DNA from: Brachypodium distachyon
Taxonomy: Eukaryota; Streptophyta; Magnoliopsida; Poales; Poaceae
Direction: 5' to 3'
DNA length: 64,000 nt
NCBI RefSeq assembly: GCF_000005505.3
Contig: NC_016134.3
Span: 44,978,650 to 45,042,649, forward strand
Under the pieces are notes generated by a model. The model had not been told where the DNA came from and did no database searches. It was given only the letters and a program-made list of their open reading frames with translations. The translations under genes were made by a program, and so were the position numbers. Shown piece by piece: positions 10,411 to 22,479 of this stretch; within the stretch, counting starts at the first letter, position 1; the number at the start of each line of letters is the position of its first letter.

Positions 10411-11929
10411 GTTTTGTCTTCGGCTTATTCGGGCTGCGTCATTAAGAATTTTCTTTTAGATGGGTCTGTCTGGATTGCGTTGCTTGAGATCGGGGTGGTG
10501 GCAGCGCTCGCGTTGGTTGGGTGGGCCGGAAATTCATAGACATCGCGTCGTCACTCGTCAGCCACAATTAGTTGGGCCGGGCCACGCCAAATTGTCGTGG
10601 TTGTTTAATATACGGAGTATTTACCTTCAAGAAAACTTATACTGAGACGGAGGAATTATTTTTTTTTCTCAAAAAAGAACATGATATTTACTAAAACAAG
10701 AAAAGAAAATATCGGACAAGCGGGGGGTGTTTTGATCTCCACCAGTTCCCTTTATCCGATAATAACCGATTTATCGTCGATAGGCGGGAGAAATCACGGA
10801 CCAACGTCATAGCCGATGTTATAGGTGCAAAATTCTCGGTCGTGGCAAGTAAGCTGTCCATCGTATAGTGTGTTATGAAAAAACATTCATAGTGTAAGTA
10901 TATATCTTTTCCTTATATATTCATGATTGAGTAGGGCTAGTCTAAAAAAATAACGCAGGCTGCTTTACTTTACCATTCTCGTCAGGTAGTTGAGTGTATT
11001 GCAATACAACGAGATCCTAGGTGAGCAGGTGACGCCACCGCCTACGCCAGGGTTGCCACTCGCTCGTTTCCTCGGCTCCGACGCATGCCGATTGCCACAC
11101 CTAGTATTCTCAAGGAATATTCTTATTTAATTCGTTTTTTTCTTTGGCTCCCTGAAAATGATGTGAGCCAAAAGAAAAGAAAATGATGTGAGCCAAAAAG
11201 GTGGTTGTAAATCATTTGCATGCTTACATCGCTGAAAAAGACCTGACGACATACTCTTTTTGTATCCATGTAAAATAATTTACCCTTTTTTCGTTTATTT
11301 TTTTGTCAGGTATCAAGTGTTCGCATCACCTGATATCCCTCACTAAAACTTGCAAATAATTGAGCAATAAGATATTCTAGCAGCCATGCAGTACTGTTGC
11401 CTTTGCTTTCTTTATAAAGCCGGGCAAGACTTGACTTTATTGTAAGCAAAAGCAAATTATAGCAGCCATGAGTTCTGAGAGACAGAATTGGGCCACATTA
11501 TAGGTGATGAATTTCTCGTGGGATTACGGCCATGTTCATGTCAAACCGATTAATCTGATCCACAAACCATCCCATCATGTGGGGGCGAACAAATACAGGA
11601 AATTTTGGACAGAGACAATCAGACAAATGTGCCCACACTCTTGGCCCAACAACTGGACATATGCAAATCCTTTTTATGATGTTTTTCTAGTATTGCAAAG
11701 CCATATACGTAATTGATTCTTTTGAGATTTTATCCAATGTCAGTATCTTTTCTTTTGGCCATAACTGTCTGTTCCTATACGCAGCGGCGACCGTCTGTCC
11801 TTTTTTTTTAATAGAAACCGAAACAGAATTCACACAATTGTGAAAGCGGGTTGAAGCATGTTCAATACTATCCAGGTTCCTAGATATAAAACGTTCTAAC
11901 TCTTAAATTCTGACAAATTTATAAAATAA
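10411..11929. other. Gene-poor intergenic region
   Basis: AT-rich sequence with scattered low-complexity runs. The plus-strand ORF at 11504-11716 has no recognisable family, and I do not treat it as a gene. Nothing else is supported. Confidence 0.4.
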
Positions 11930-13740
11930 TGTTTAGAATATCAAATAAATATACTATGTTACAGTTTTCTATAAATTTGATCAAACTTTAAGAAATTTGA
12001 CTTATGACAAAGGTAGAACATCTTATATTTAAAAATTGAAGAAGTAGAATATTATTTTTATGCACATATGTATCGCAGTACGGTACATTTCGGTGATATA
12101 TATTGGAAGGCAACGGCTATACATAATTCTCCAGGATATTGAGACACAAATAAGCTTGTTTTGTCATATGAAATTATTTCATTCTAACAAATGATCCAGC
12201 AGAACAGTTATTTAGAGAGGTAGATACGTAGTCTTGGTCATTTGTTCCCAACTATGGTTGGCAAAAATACTCCTAGAAAGATTCCACAGGACTATCCGCG
12301 GCATCAGCCATCCATGGAGATGGAGGAAGCTAGCGTAGCACAGAAGGAAAGGTTTTTTTTTTGCTGGAAAGAGAGGGGAAAGGTTGAAGATTAGAAAAGT
12401 TTTGGATCAAGATTCTCTGTGTCTGCCCGCAAAAAAAAAAAAGATTAGGTGTCATCTTCAAATAACCTTTGTTCTGCCTGAATCTGATGGATCTTTTTTC
12501 CTCTTCCTATAAAGTATGTAAGCATTTGAAAAATATGCATCAAAATTAGAAGAATGGGGGCAAATATTAAGCATAAGTGGGGGCAATCTCAATATATCAT
12601 AAGAAAATACAAGACTATCAGAATTTGAATGGGGGTAGCTGCCCACAACCCCTAACGTGGGTCCACCCATGTCACGAGCCACTTGGTACTTCATGTGTGC
12701 CTTTTATATTGTCAGTGCTATTGTTGCGGGCCTTTGTTTTATTAAAACTTTTATCTTATTGTTTTGCGCATCCCATATCATTGGCTCAACCACTATCGAG
12801 ACAAGGGAATTTTTTTCAAGAATATTGTTTGGCAAGAGGTCATTCCATTATTTGCAAAAAAAATTCTCAGCTTAGGTCCCGTCTGGGTCAAATGATTCCT
12901 TAAAAAAATGTAGAATGATTCATTGAGTATTTTCTAGAGCTTCAATCTTTATCGTTTTTCTATATAATTCTTTTGAATTTTTGCAGAACTTCTTCTGAAT
13001 CATTGCAGAATTCTATTAACAGGGGGCTTGCAAATATGAGCCCTCTCTTTCAAAATTTCTGTAAAAAATATTGTTGAGCAAAGTACCGCACTAGATTACC
13101 AAATCCATGTGTGTTTTTATTTTCTAAAAATTAAATTCGATATGTGAAGGCATTTATATTCACTCCTTTTTTGTTTGTTAGGCTTATCTAAAAAAAATAA
13201 CCAAGAAATAAACTAGAGTGCTAGACTAAGTACTAATGTAGATGGCATGCATTGCTACCTCCCTCCTTTATGCATTGTTTGGTTCTACATTGAAAACCAA
13301 AATTACACGGAAATTAGTATTTTCGTGTAGATGTATTCAATTTTGCTTATTTTCAAACCCGGGTTTACGAACTAAAAATGTACGATTCTTGAGATATGCC
13401 TAATACAAGGAAATACTTGCGTTTATTTTATATTTCCGTGCATACATGTATGTATGTGAGCGTGACACGATGTGTTCTTTTTTACTAGCGCGCTAGACAG
13501 TTTAACACAGAGTTAATTAGCAGTATTACCAGATCTCGAATCTCAGCAGAGCATGCTAATTCGTCATGTTGGTTATTATTCATAGATAGGAAAGGCATCA
13601 GATCTAACCACTGAGCTGATAATCCGAGCTGTCTATCAATATATAATAACCACAGCAAGCAACACGATTGATTGTTAGCTGACCTTGGGTCCTAGTGCTA
13701 ATGATGCTAGAGAGGTGGACGATCCTGCACAGCTAGCTTA
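11930..13740. repeat. Segmental duplication, left copy
   Basis: Three blocks here recur in the same order at 14385-15800. The first is around 12040-12190 (GATATATATTGGAAGGCAAC, CTCCAGGATATTGA). The second is around 12300-13050 (GGAGATGGAGGAAGCTAGCG, TTTTATATTGTCAGTGCTAT). The third is around 13500-13650 (AGTTAATTAGCAGTATTACC). The copies differ by many substitutions and by private insertions. This copy has an extra stretch at about 12505-12660, beginning near GTATGTAAGC, and another at about 13070-13490. No intact ORF is shared, so the original content of the unit is unknown. Confidence 0.75.
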
Positions 13741-14384
13741 ATTTAGTACTCCCTCTCTTCTAGAAATTTCGCAAAAAAAATCTTGCTATTTTTCGAAATC
13801 GACTTGTAGTCAACGTTCTACCAGAACTTTTGCAAAAAACCCTTGTAGTTTTTTAAAATCAACACGCAGTCCACATTCAATTGAAGATGTGTACTGTAGG
13901 TTGATTTCGTAAATTAATAGGTATTTTTCTGCAAAATGGCCGGCGCAAATTAATTGGGAACGGAGGAAGCGGTACATAAATTGTGCGGGACGGCTAATCG
14001 AAAGGCATGCTTCCATGCACCTCCGTGTTGTTCAAGATTCAGATCCGCAGGGTCGGGGCACAGTGTGCAACTGTCGCCGCTCCCGCCACTGATGCGGTGG
14101 CCATCATCTGATGATGGTCGTGACAACCTCGCGAAAGGTCACGCTGGTCGGGACAACAAATAGACGGAGAAGGCTCGCCACAGCCACACGCGGTGGCTGC
14201 CGGAGACAATGGGAAGGTGGCGACGGTGCTCATTATCGCGGGAAAGAGAAAAAAGCTTAGATGGGATAAACGCTGACACAAGTTTCACTAAATGAGGTAA
14301 AAGAAGAGAAATTCTATTAAACGAGGTAATTTGTGTCATAAAAATCAAACTAGGAGATAAAAAATGTTTCATCCACTCTTATAT
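13741..14384. other. Spacer between the two duplicated blocks
   Basis: Non-duplicated sequence. 13753-13930 contains internally repeated TTTGCAAAAAA/TTTTTTAAAATC-type sequence starting with CTCCCTCTC, probably a decayed miniature element. 14000-14280 is GC-richer, with short unrelated ORFs. No gene is recognised. Confidence 0.4.
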
Positions 14385-15800
14385 TTACAATATCAAATAA
14401 GTATACTATGAAGATATATCTTGGCTGATTTAATAAATTTTATTTAGAGTTGTCAGCATTGGTAAAAAAAAAAAGTTTGGTCAACCTTTAAGAAATTCGA
14501 AATTTGACTTACTACCAAGCTATGACGTCTTATATTTAGAAACTGAGAAAATAGAATATTATTTTTATGCACGTATTTATTGTAGTATATATATGTTACA
14601 TTTCTGTTATTGGTGATATATATTGGAAGGCAACGGCTATACATAATTCTCCAGGATATTGATACACAAAATAAGCTCTTGTTTCTAATAAAATTAATTT
14701 ATTCTAATAAGATGATCCAGCAGATCAGGTATTTAAAGAGGTAGATGCTCTAGCGACTAGCGCTAGCCTTGGTCATTTGTTCCCATCTTCCCATGGTTGA
14801 CTCCTAGAAAGATTCCACAGGACTATCAGAGGCATCGGCCATCCATGGAGATGGAGGAAGCTAGCGTACTACTAGAAGGAAAGGTTGGAGATAATTAGAA
14901 AAGTTTTGGATCAAGATTCTCTGTGTCATCTTCAAATAACCTTTGTTCTATCCGAATCTGATGGATCTTTTTTTTCTCTTCTGACGGGCGCACGAACCAC
15001 TCTATCAAAACCTGATCGCCATCATGTGCCACTTGGTACTGCATGTGCGTTTTATATTGTCAATGCTATTGTTGCGTGCATTTGTTTTATTGAAACTTTT
15101 CTTATTGTTTGCGCATCTCATATCGCTGGCTCAACTGTCGAGACAAGGGATTCCTTTTCAAGAATATTGTTTGGCAAGAGGCCGTTCCATTATTTGCATT
15201 TTTTTTCTCAGCTTAGGTCCCCTCTGTGTTAAATGATTCCTTTAAAAAAAATGCAGAGTATTTTCTAGAGCTTTAATCTATATCGTTTTTCCATAGAATT
15301 CTTTTGAGTTATTGCAGAACTTCTTTCGAATCATTGCATAATTCTATTAAGAGGGGGCTTGCAAATACTGATAGAGTGATTCGTGCGCCCGTCACATGAA
15401 CTCTATCAAACTTTGCTCAACCATAATTTTGCAGAATTCTATTAAGAACTATTTTTGTGGACGTACGGAGTGATGAGTATGCATGTGAGCGTATGTATTC
15501 TTTTGTACTGGTTCGTAAAATGGATCTGATAACAAGCTAGGGCTAAACAGCTTAACACAAAGTTAATTAGCAGTATTACCAGATCTCGAATCTCAGCACA
15601 GCATGTTAATTCGGCGGGTTGGTTGTTGTTTAGTGTTTATAGATAGGAAAGGCATCAGATCTAACCACCGAGCTGATAATCCGAGCTGTCTATCAGCCAT
15701 AATTGTACGGCCGAACACGTGATAACCACAGGAAGCACCGTGCAACACGACTGATTGTCCTAGCTGAGCTAGTGGCTGCTAGCTAGTGGTGTCCACAGGA
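14385..15800. repeat. Segmental duplication, right copy
   Basis: Direct-orientation partner of 11930-13740, about 2.4 kb downstream. A short ATG ORF in each copy starts MEMEEASV and diverges at once: it stops after 17 codons here and runs on in another frame in the left copy. This may be the remnant of a first exon, but I do not recognise it. The copy contains a TIR-bounded segment at 14982-15394. Confidence 0.75.
14982..15394. mobile_element. TIR-bounded segment in the right duplicate
   Basis: 413-bp segment bounded by near-perfect inverted repeats: TGACGGGCGCACGAACCACT on the left and the complement of GAGTGATTCGTGCGCCCGTCA on the right. No clear target-site duplication was seen. The interior is shared with the left duplicate at about 12690-13045, but the terminal repeats are absent there. 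Either the left copy lost its ends or the repeats were acquired here. Confidence 0.55.
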
Positions 15801-16042
15801 TCCTGGTGATCTCTTCGGGCCCCTCCACTCCACAGTCCACATGTCCTGTGTGCCGCTTAACGGGGACCAGATCGAGCTAGCATACATATGGTGTAGCTGT
15901 GGCTCAGATCGATCGATGCAAGTACGCAAAGCTGAAATTGCAATGTGTTGTAACTGTCAATTACTCTTGACTGTCTGTCTCGTTTTAGAGTACCCTGTAC
16001 TTTGAACTTTTCATGGCCTCAGGGAAACTATATATGAATATT

Positions 16043-16413
16043 GGCGGCGTATCCGGTAAAAACTCTCACTCGGTGCAAACTTCATAAAAATCATGTTTAA
16101 AAGTTTTAAATTTTTTTTAAAAATACCATATGTTGAGAGTGTGATATTCTACAAACCTACAAAATTTCAAGTTCAAAATCAAAAGCATTTGGAAGGAATT
16201 AAAAAGAGAATTTTACAATAAATAGTGTCAAACACTGAAAGATCACTATTCATGCAGAATTTGTTTTTACGCTGCTATCAAACTTGAAATTTTACACATA
16301 TATAAAACATCACTTTTCTAACACATGTAATTTTTTTAAGAATGTTTTGAACTTTTTTCGATGAAGTTTTTATAATTTGCACCGTAGAGATGGTTTTTCC
16401 CGGATATTTCGCC
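16043..16413. mobile_element. Mutator-like MITE with 9-bp target duplication
   Basis: 371-bp non-autonomous element. Left end GGCGGCGTATCCGG; right end CCGGATATTTCGCC. The perfect 9-bp direct repeat ATGAATATT flanks it at 16034-16042 and 16414-16422, which is diagnostic of Mutator-type insertion. A related copy sits at 30016-30378. No ORF. Confidence 0.85.
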
Positions 16414-17274
16414 ATGAATATTAGTGCTTGTATTTTAAGCATCTTGATAGTGAGCGGTTGTTATACCATACGCAAAGCGATAGATTAATTAAGACCCTAT
16501 GGACTAGCTAGTCATCATGAACATGAAACATGGGAGCAAAGCATATTCATCTAGACGGTCAATGGCATCGGAGAAGCAATCGATCTTGTCGAAATGCGTG
16601 GGTTGCTAGGTGTGTCCTGTGTAGATCACATCAACAGATCAACTACAGAAAAAACAGAAAGCAAAAGGTTGCAACAAATGGTATATATGTGTGTGTCCTG
16701 TGTACTCCTGTATATAGCTAGGGAAAACGGAGACCGCTGGAGAGAAGCACGGCTGAAGAGGTCACCACGTTTGATGCGCTGCGAGCTTTCGTTTCACGTG
16801 GCTGCTACTGCTCCATCGGCGCTGCGTACACATGTTGATATCGACCACTTTGATGTCTCTGCATTATGTGTGTTCTGGAGAGGATAAGAGTTCAAACAGG
16901 CTTTGGGACCTAGCTACTTCTTTGTTCACTCCAGTTTTGATGAGCTATTATTTTTCTTGAAATAAATTAAGCTGCCTAAAACCACAGGTTTTCAGGGATC
17001 AGTCATTTTGTAATCGATCGATTGATGGTTTTTTCTTTTTTCTTTCTAGCATGCAATATATAAGATCAAAATGGTAAATGCAGGGCAATCACTCCCTGGT
17101 GCCTCTTTTGTTCAAATGGGTTATACTCTTCCAAATTTTCATAGACATTATTTCTTTGCCCTGGGCTAAATAAATAAATAATCATTGGGACAATGTACAA
17201 TTATCAAACCGTGTTAAGTTCTATCAAATTATGTTAGAATCCGTCTATTTATGTCTGATTTGCTTTCGCCACTT

Positions 17275-17399
17275 GATAGATTTAATGATTGATGGTTAAA
17301 GTTGTCCGCTCAATCAGTAACCACGTCAGGTGGGTCTAGCCTGTCAGCTTGAGGAAATAACTGACTAGACAACTTCAACCAGCAATCATTAAATCTACC
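17275..17399. repeat. Short foldback repeat
   Basis: Arms of about 30 bp, TAGATTTAATGATTGATGGT and the complement of CAACCAGCAATCATTAAATC, separated by about 65 bp. It could form a hairpin. It may be a decayed miniature element. Confidence 0.6.
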
Positions 17400-17786
17400 G
17401 GGACCACGTCATCTAGCCTGTCAGTCAGGAGACAACACACTAGAGGACCCCGGGCGAGATCCAGTAGGAAGGACGGAATAAAGGCGAGGAGAAAAAGAGC
17501 GCGGGAGCGTTTGTTTGGCCAGAATACTAGAGTTTGAATGTCTCACCTTAGATGTGGCTTAAGACATTTACAACGGGGCGATGTTAGTCTTCGCGTAACA
17601 ATGCCACGTAGAATAATTGTTGATGTAAAAGATATAAAAATGTAAAAAAAAAGACATGAGTCTTCTCTTAAACCAAGAGATGATATGTTCACAAAAACAA
17701 TAAAGCAATTTTTCCCAATTGTACTAGATTTCAATTTTTTTAGTTAATTTTATTTAATTAAACATTAATTATAAAACAAAATACTA

Positions 17787-17898
17787 CTCCCTCCGTCCTC
17801 TAATTCTTGTCGAAACATTACATTATCTAGACATTTTTCAGGAATAGACACATCCATTTTTAGGCAAATTTGAGATAAGAATTATGAAACGGAGCGAG
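17787..17898. mobile_element. Stowaway-like MITE
   Basis: CTCCCTCCGTCCTCTAATTC at the left with a decayed complementary end (ATTATGAAACGGAGCGAG) at the right. The left side has TA before the element. No coding capacity. Confidence 0.7.
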
Positions 17899-18310
17899 CA
17901 AGAGATAACCTACTCCGTAATGTGCAACATATTTTCTTGTCTTTTCTCATGATCAAAGATGCTCTCGTTGGCCATTGTAGTACATGTGACTGGCGGCTAA
18001 TATCGATGATTATATATGCCCCCTAGTGGCTAGTAAAATACATACACTCAGCTGTACTATATGTTTAGTTTTTGTTTCGCAACAACTATAGTAGCAGCCA
18101 GGAAGCCAGAAGGCACACATGTTCCTGGAGATGTGAAACGTGTGTAGAAATACAAAATTCGCAAGAAGTATCAGCAGCGAATCTTCTCTCTTCCTCATCC
18201 TCCACACACTGAGGCAACACCACGCTCCGCTCCCGCTACACAACCACAATCCGAAGACGAAGACAACACCACCGCACAAACGCGCATCCGAGGCCTCTCC
18301 CTCCCTCCCC

Positions 18311-18319
18311 CCTATTTAA
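18311..18319 (+). promoter_or_regulatory. TATA-like box of GGP
   Basis: CCTATTTAAC lies in a C-rich stretch. It would place transcription start near 18340 and give a leader of about 500 nt, which contains the conserved uORF. Confidence 0.5.
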
Positions 18320-18526
18320 CGCCATCTACCCCTCCTTCTTCCTCCTACCCTCGGCTCGCGTCCCAACACCGGCCCAACCCTCACGCATCGCCCGCCGCCG
18401 CCGACTCGCCGGAGAAGAGAGTGTGTGTGAGAGAGAGGGCCGTCGGATCCGTTAGCGGAAGTCCCAAGCCGGAGCCTTTTCCGTCCTCCCAAACCCTTTT
18501 GGGGGCCGTCGGAGTTGAAAGTCATC

Positions 18527-18694
18527 ACGGCTATCGTTGCAGCCCTCCGGCGCGGCCACGCTGCTGCGCAGGTGGAGACCACCGCCACCATCGCTTCCTC
18601 CAGCCCCTCCCCGCACGGCGGCCGCGGGGCCCTCCCGTCCGCCGGCGGCAGCCCCTCCGACCTCCTCTTCCTCGCCGGCGGAGGTCGCCTCTGA
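18527..18694 (+). CDS. Conserved non-AUG uORF of GDP-L-galactose phosphorylase mRNA
   Basis: A 55-residue reading frame starting at ACG and ending TGA, 157 nt before the GGP start codon. It reads TAIVAALRRGHAAAQ, continues through a Ser/Pro/Gly-rich stretch and ends SPSDLLFLAGGGRL. Plant GGP mRNAs are known to carry a conserved uORF that starts at a non-AUG codon (likely ACG) and represses GGP translation when ascorbate is high; the C-terminal SPSDLLFLAGGG part fits that family as I recall it. I see no ATG between about 18320 and 18852, so the leader is AUG-free. This supports non-AUG initiation rather than a chance frame. The peptide presumably acts in cis by stalling ribosomes. Confidence 0.85.
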   Translation, partial: TAIVAALRRGHAAAQVETTATIASSSPSPHGGRGALPSAGGSPSDLLFLAGGGRL

Positions 18695-18851
18695 GCACGC
18701 CCGCTAACCTAATCCCCCGCCCTAACACATCAACATCCACCGTCTCATCCGCTGACTGATCTGCTGATTCATTAGCTGACTGAATAATCCCCAACCCGAG
18801 ATACAGAGAGAGAGAAACAGAGGGAGTCCGACGAGAAGCCTTCCGTCGTCG

Positions 18852-21800
18852 ATGGAGATGAAGCTCACGATCAAGAGGGTGCCCACCATCGTGTCCAACT
18901 ACCAGGAGGAGGCCGCCGCCGAGCGGCCCCGCGGAGGCTGCGGGAAGAACTGCCTCGGGGATTGCTGCTTGCCTGGTGACCCCTCCTTTCTTTTCCTTCC
19001 CAGATGCGAATCAGATTCCTCCGTTCATGGTCATAGATTATGTTTATTTTGTCCCCTGCGAATTTTCTCTGCTCTTTTAGTAGATGCTTACGGAATACGC
19101 AAATTTGGTGCCAATTTATGTATGTGAAGCTTTGTTTCATGGTGATTTTGTGGGAAAATGAAATCTCTTCGTTTTCCAAGGAAGCTGGGATGGGATCTTT
19201 ACATCTAAACAATTGCTTTAGCCACTTGTAGTAAGGATATTCTTCTTAAAAGAATTTCACTATTTTACTCCGGTTATAGAACTGTCACCCTGGGTGGTTT
19301 TCTGTTTGACCAGATGTAGTTTGTTTTCTCGAGCTCGGTAGATAAAAATAGGAGCTGCAGGTTCCGCTTGCATGTTTGCGGATTTTAGGGGATTGTGCAG
19401 GGTGGTGGTGGTGGTGGGGGGGGGGGTATTATATTGAACTTCTATTATTTGTCAGCTGCAGAATCAAAGTTGATTTTTTATTGGTAAAGATTAACATTTG
19501 GTTGCATTTTCTGAGCAGTTTCCGAGCTTCCGGTCTATGCTTTCAAGGCAAATCCAACAAAGCTGCCTGCTTCACAGGAGCATGCTGTTCCCAGTAATGT
19601 CTTCATCGATCTCCTCCTTGGCCAGGTAAATACAAGCTTATCATTAGTAATCTTGCTCATGACAAGAGAAGTTTGAAGAGTAAATAAATCGTTTGGTTAG
19701 GAGAGGTGCTGAGATAGTTAGTGAAGGTATCTGCCATGTGTAGTAAGATTGATTGGCTAAGTTCTGGATACACCTAAACTATGCTCGAGCAGTAACAACT
19801 GCTTACATATGACTAGTAAGCTGCATATGAGTTGTTACACTGAAGAGTAATATTGTTCTATAAGCAGCTTGTTGTAACTGTTTTGTCAAAAAACAAAATT
19901 ATTTAACTGTGAACATCCAACATGCATGCGTAACCGTATATTCACTTGTTACATTTGTTTCCATGCTGTTAGACCATTCTTCAAAGTCACATATCTGTAT
20001 TTTTGTCTCAACTTCTTTATTAATATTTGCGCGGAAGCTTTTGTCGGTTTTGAAAAAAAAGTCATATATTTATGAGTTATTACTCCTGTAATGAAGATGC
20101 TACTGTTTATCTAGCTGGCAGATATCTGCCAAATATCATCTATGGTGAGATATTACGTAAGCAAGTAACTTATAACCATAACTAAAAATCCAAAAGTAGT
20201 AAGCCAATAAGCAGATTTAGCTTTCGCGAGTTCGCCAGCCTCCTTCCAGAAGGTGTCTGATTGGTGGGATGGTCTTGCTTACCACCCCGCAGCAAAGGAC
20301 CTTAGGTGTTTGTAGGAGCATCTGTCTATTACACATGTTGTGGAATGTCTGGAAGGAGTGGAACCGCCACATCTTTTCTGGCGCTTCTTGAGGTGGCCTT
20401 TGAGGACATCAGGCAGCGGGGTCTACGTGGGTTCAGTGCTACCCTTGTTTGGGGCGTAGTCTGTTTTTGCTTTCTAGGGGTTCAGGCTTGTTCCCTAAAA
20501 ACATCCAATTTCTGTAATCTTCTTCTCTTTCCACACTCCTAAATGCCAATTTGAGTTTTGCTAGTGCACTGCAATCTTAGTAAATTTAATATTTTGTTTC
20601 GTATGTTGCAGTGGGAGGACAGGATGACCCAAGGCTTATTCCGTTATGACGTCACTGCATGCGAGACCAAGGTGATCCCTGGCAACCTTGGGTTTGTTGC
20701 TCAACTAAATGAAGGGCGCCACCTCAAGAAGCGCCCTACAGAGTTCCGTGTGGATCGTGTGCTTCAACCGTTTGATGCTGCCAAGTTCAATTTCACCAAA
20801 GTGGGCCAGGAGGAGGTGCTCTTCCAATTTGAGAATGGTGGTGGTGATGACAGCTACTTCCTGAAGAGCGCCCCGACCACTGTTGCTGATCGTGCTCCCA
20901 ACGTTGTTGCAATAAATGTACATCCCAGTCACTCTGCCAATCTATGTAATTCCCAACTTCTGTATTCTTGATTCTAACACCTCTTTTGAACGATTTGCAG
21001 GTGAGCCCAATTGAATACGGCCATGTTCTTCTCATTCCACGTGTTCTGGACCGCCTGCCTCAGAGGATTGACCAAGAGAGCCTCTTGCTTGCACTGCACA
21101 TGGCGGCTGAGGCTGCTAGCCCATATTTCAGGCTTGGTTACAATAGTTTGGGTGCCTTCGCAACCATCAACCACCTCCATTTCCAGGTATATTGTACTTC
21201 AGATTGCATCTTAGTTTACTTTTCACAAATATATCCAATTGAATAGCAGTATCCTGAACTTTCTGGACAATAGTATGGCCTTACTCTATTCACTTGTACT
21301 CTTGAGATAAATCACAAATCATCCAGCATGCACAATTTGAAGTTTTGGGAGACATCAATTTTGTAATTGTCATAGCGACATCGAACTTTGTGGATTTGGG
21401 GAGCAAAAAGAAAGATCATATGCAAATTTTAGTTTCCTTGCTTGAGGAATATGGTTACAATACACTATACGTTGGAGTTGTAATTTCTTGAGATGAAAAT
21501 TATCGTTACCACACATATGTATTTGGTCTGAACAAATTAGCTGAGAAGGCATACTAATGCACATGTCGATTCTTCTCTCCGCAGGCGTACTACTTGACTG
21601 TGCCTTTCCCTGTCGAGAAGGCAGCTACACAGAGGATTCCCCTTGCTGATGACGGGATGAAGAGTGGAGTGAAGGTTTCCAAGCTGATGAACTACCCTGT
21701 GAGAGGACTGGTTTTTGAGGGAGGCAACACCCTGAATGATCTGGCCGATGTGGTTTCGGGTGCTTGCATTTGGCTGCAGGAAAACAATGTGCCTTACAAT

Positions 21801-22479
21801 GTGCTCATTTCTGACTGTGGCAGGAAGGTCTTCCTCTTCCCCCAGGTAAAATATACATGATTGCATACTTTTCTCATTCCTGACTGAATTGTTACGGCTC
21901 ATATATTTAACTGGAGTTTAGCTCTAGCAAATAATCAAAAGGTAGTTCTATCCTGCAATATTGATGTGGAATAGTTAATTTGTAATGCTTCAAGTGATTC
22001 TGGTGAACCTTTGCTAGTTAGTTCCTTCAGAGAAGTGATTCTGGTGTCATATACAGTAGACATGATATGTACAATGCAGTAAATTATTTGGCGGTACTGC
22101 GAAATTTCTTTCTGATGCTTAACAAACCAATTCAATTTCCAAAATGCAGTGTTACGCTGAGAAGCAGGCTCTGGGCGAAGTGAGCCAGGAACTGCTGGAC
22201 ACACAGGTGAACCCTGCCGTTTGGGAGATCAGCGGCCACATTGTACTGAAACGGAGGGACGATTATGAGGAGGCATCAGAAGCTTCGGCATGGCGGCTCC
22301 TTGCCGAGGTCTCTCTATCGGAGTCACGCTTCGAGGAAGTGAAGGCCTACATCTTCGATGCCGCTGGTCTGGTCCAGTCCCTGGCGGAGGAGGAAACAGG
22401 TGAAGCTGACGATGCCATCTACACGCCTGTGACCGTCGCCCCTCAAGCTGTCACAGAGGGCTGCCTCGTCCTCCAGTGA
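18852..22479 (+). CDS. VTC2: GDP-L-galactose phosphorylase (ascorbate synthesis)
   Basis: Catalyses GDP-L-galactose + phosphate to L-galactose-1-phosphate + GDP, the first committed and main control step of the Smirnoff-Wheeler ascorbate pathway. Exons 18852-18975, 19519-19625, 20612-20917, 21001-21186, 21585-21845 and 22150-22479 join in frame to 437 aa, close to the Arabidopsis VTC2 length. The N-terminus is MEMKLTIKRVPTIVSNYQ. The GalT/HIT-type active-site motif HLHFQ spans the exon 4/5 junction (237-241) and is preceded by SPIEYGHVLLIPRVLDRLPQ. DYEEASEASAWRLLAEVSLS near the C-terminus is characteristic of the family. All splice sites are GT-AG. Intron 1 contains a TGG/G-run microsatellite near 19402-19426, and intron 2 a LINE remnant. 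Translation is probably controlled by the ACG uORF upstream. Confidence 0.97.
20225..20540 (+). mobile_element. LINE remnant in GGP intron 2
   Basis: Conceptual translation gives VSDWWDGLAYHPAAKDL and then LWNVWKEWNRHIFSGAS, followed by EDIRQRG. This matches the C-terminal (zf-RVT-like) end of plant LINE reverse transcriptases. Stops and frame changes show it is dead. It has the same orientation as the gene and lies only about 70 bp before exon 3. Confidence 0.7.

Larger units (their letters stand above)
16423..18310. other. Intergenic region upstream of GGP
   Basis: No gene recognised. It contains a foldback at 17275-17399, a Stowaway-like MITE at 17787-17898 and the distal GGP promoter. 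Short ORFs at 16530-16887 have no recognisable family. Confidence 0.45.

Noticed and set aside
18421..18759. 112-codon frame in the GGP leader
   Set aside because: Starts at GTG, not ATG, and is in a different frame from the conserved uORF. The peptide has no family features.
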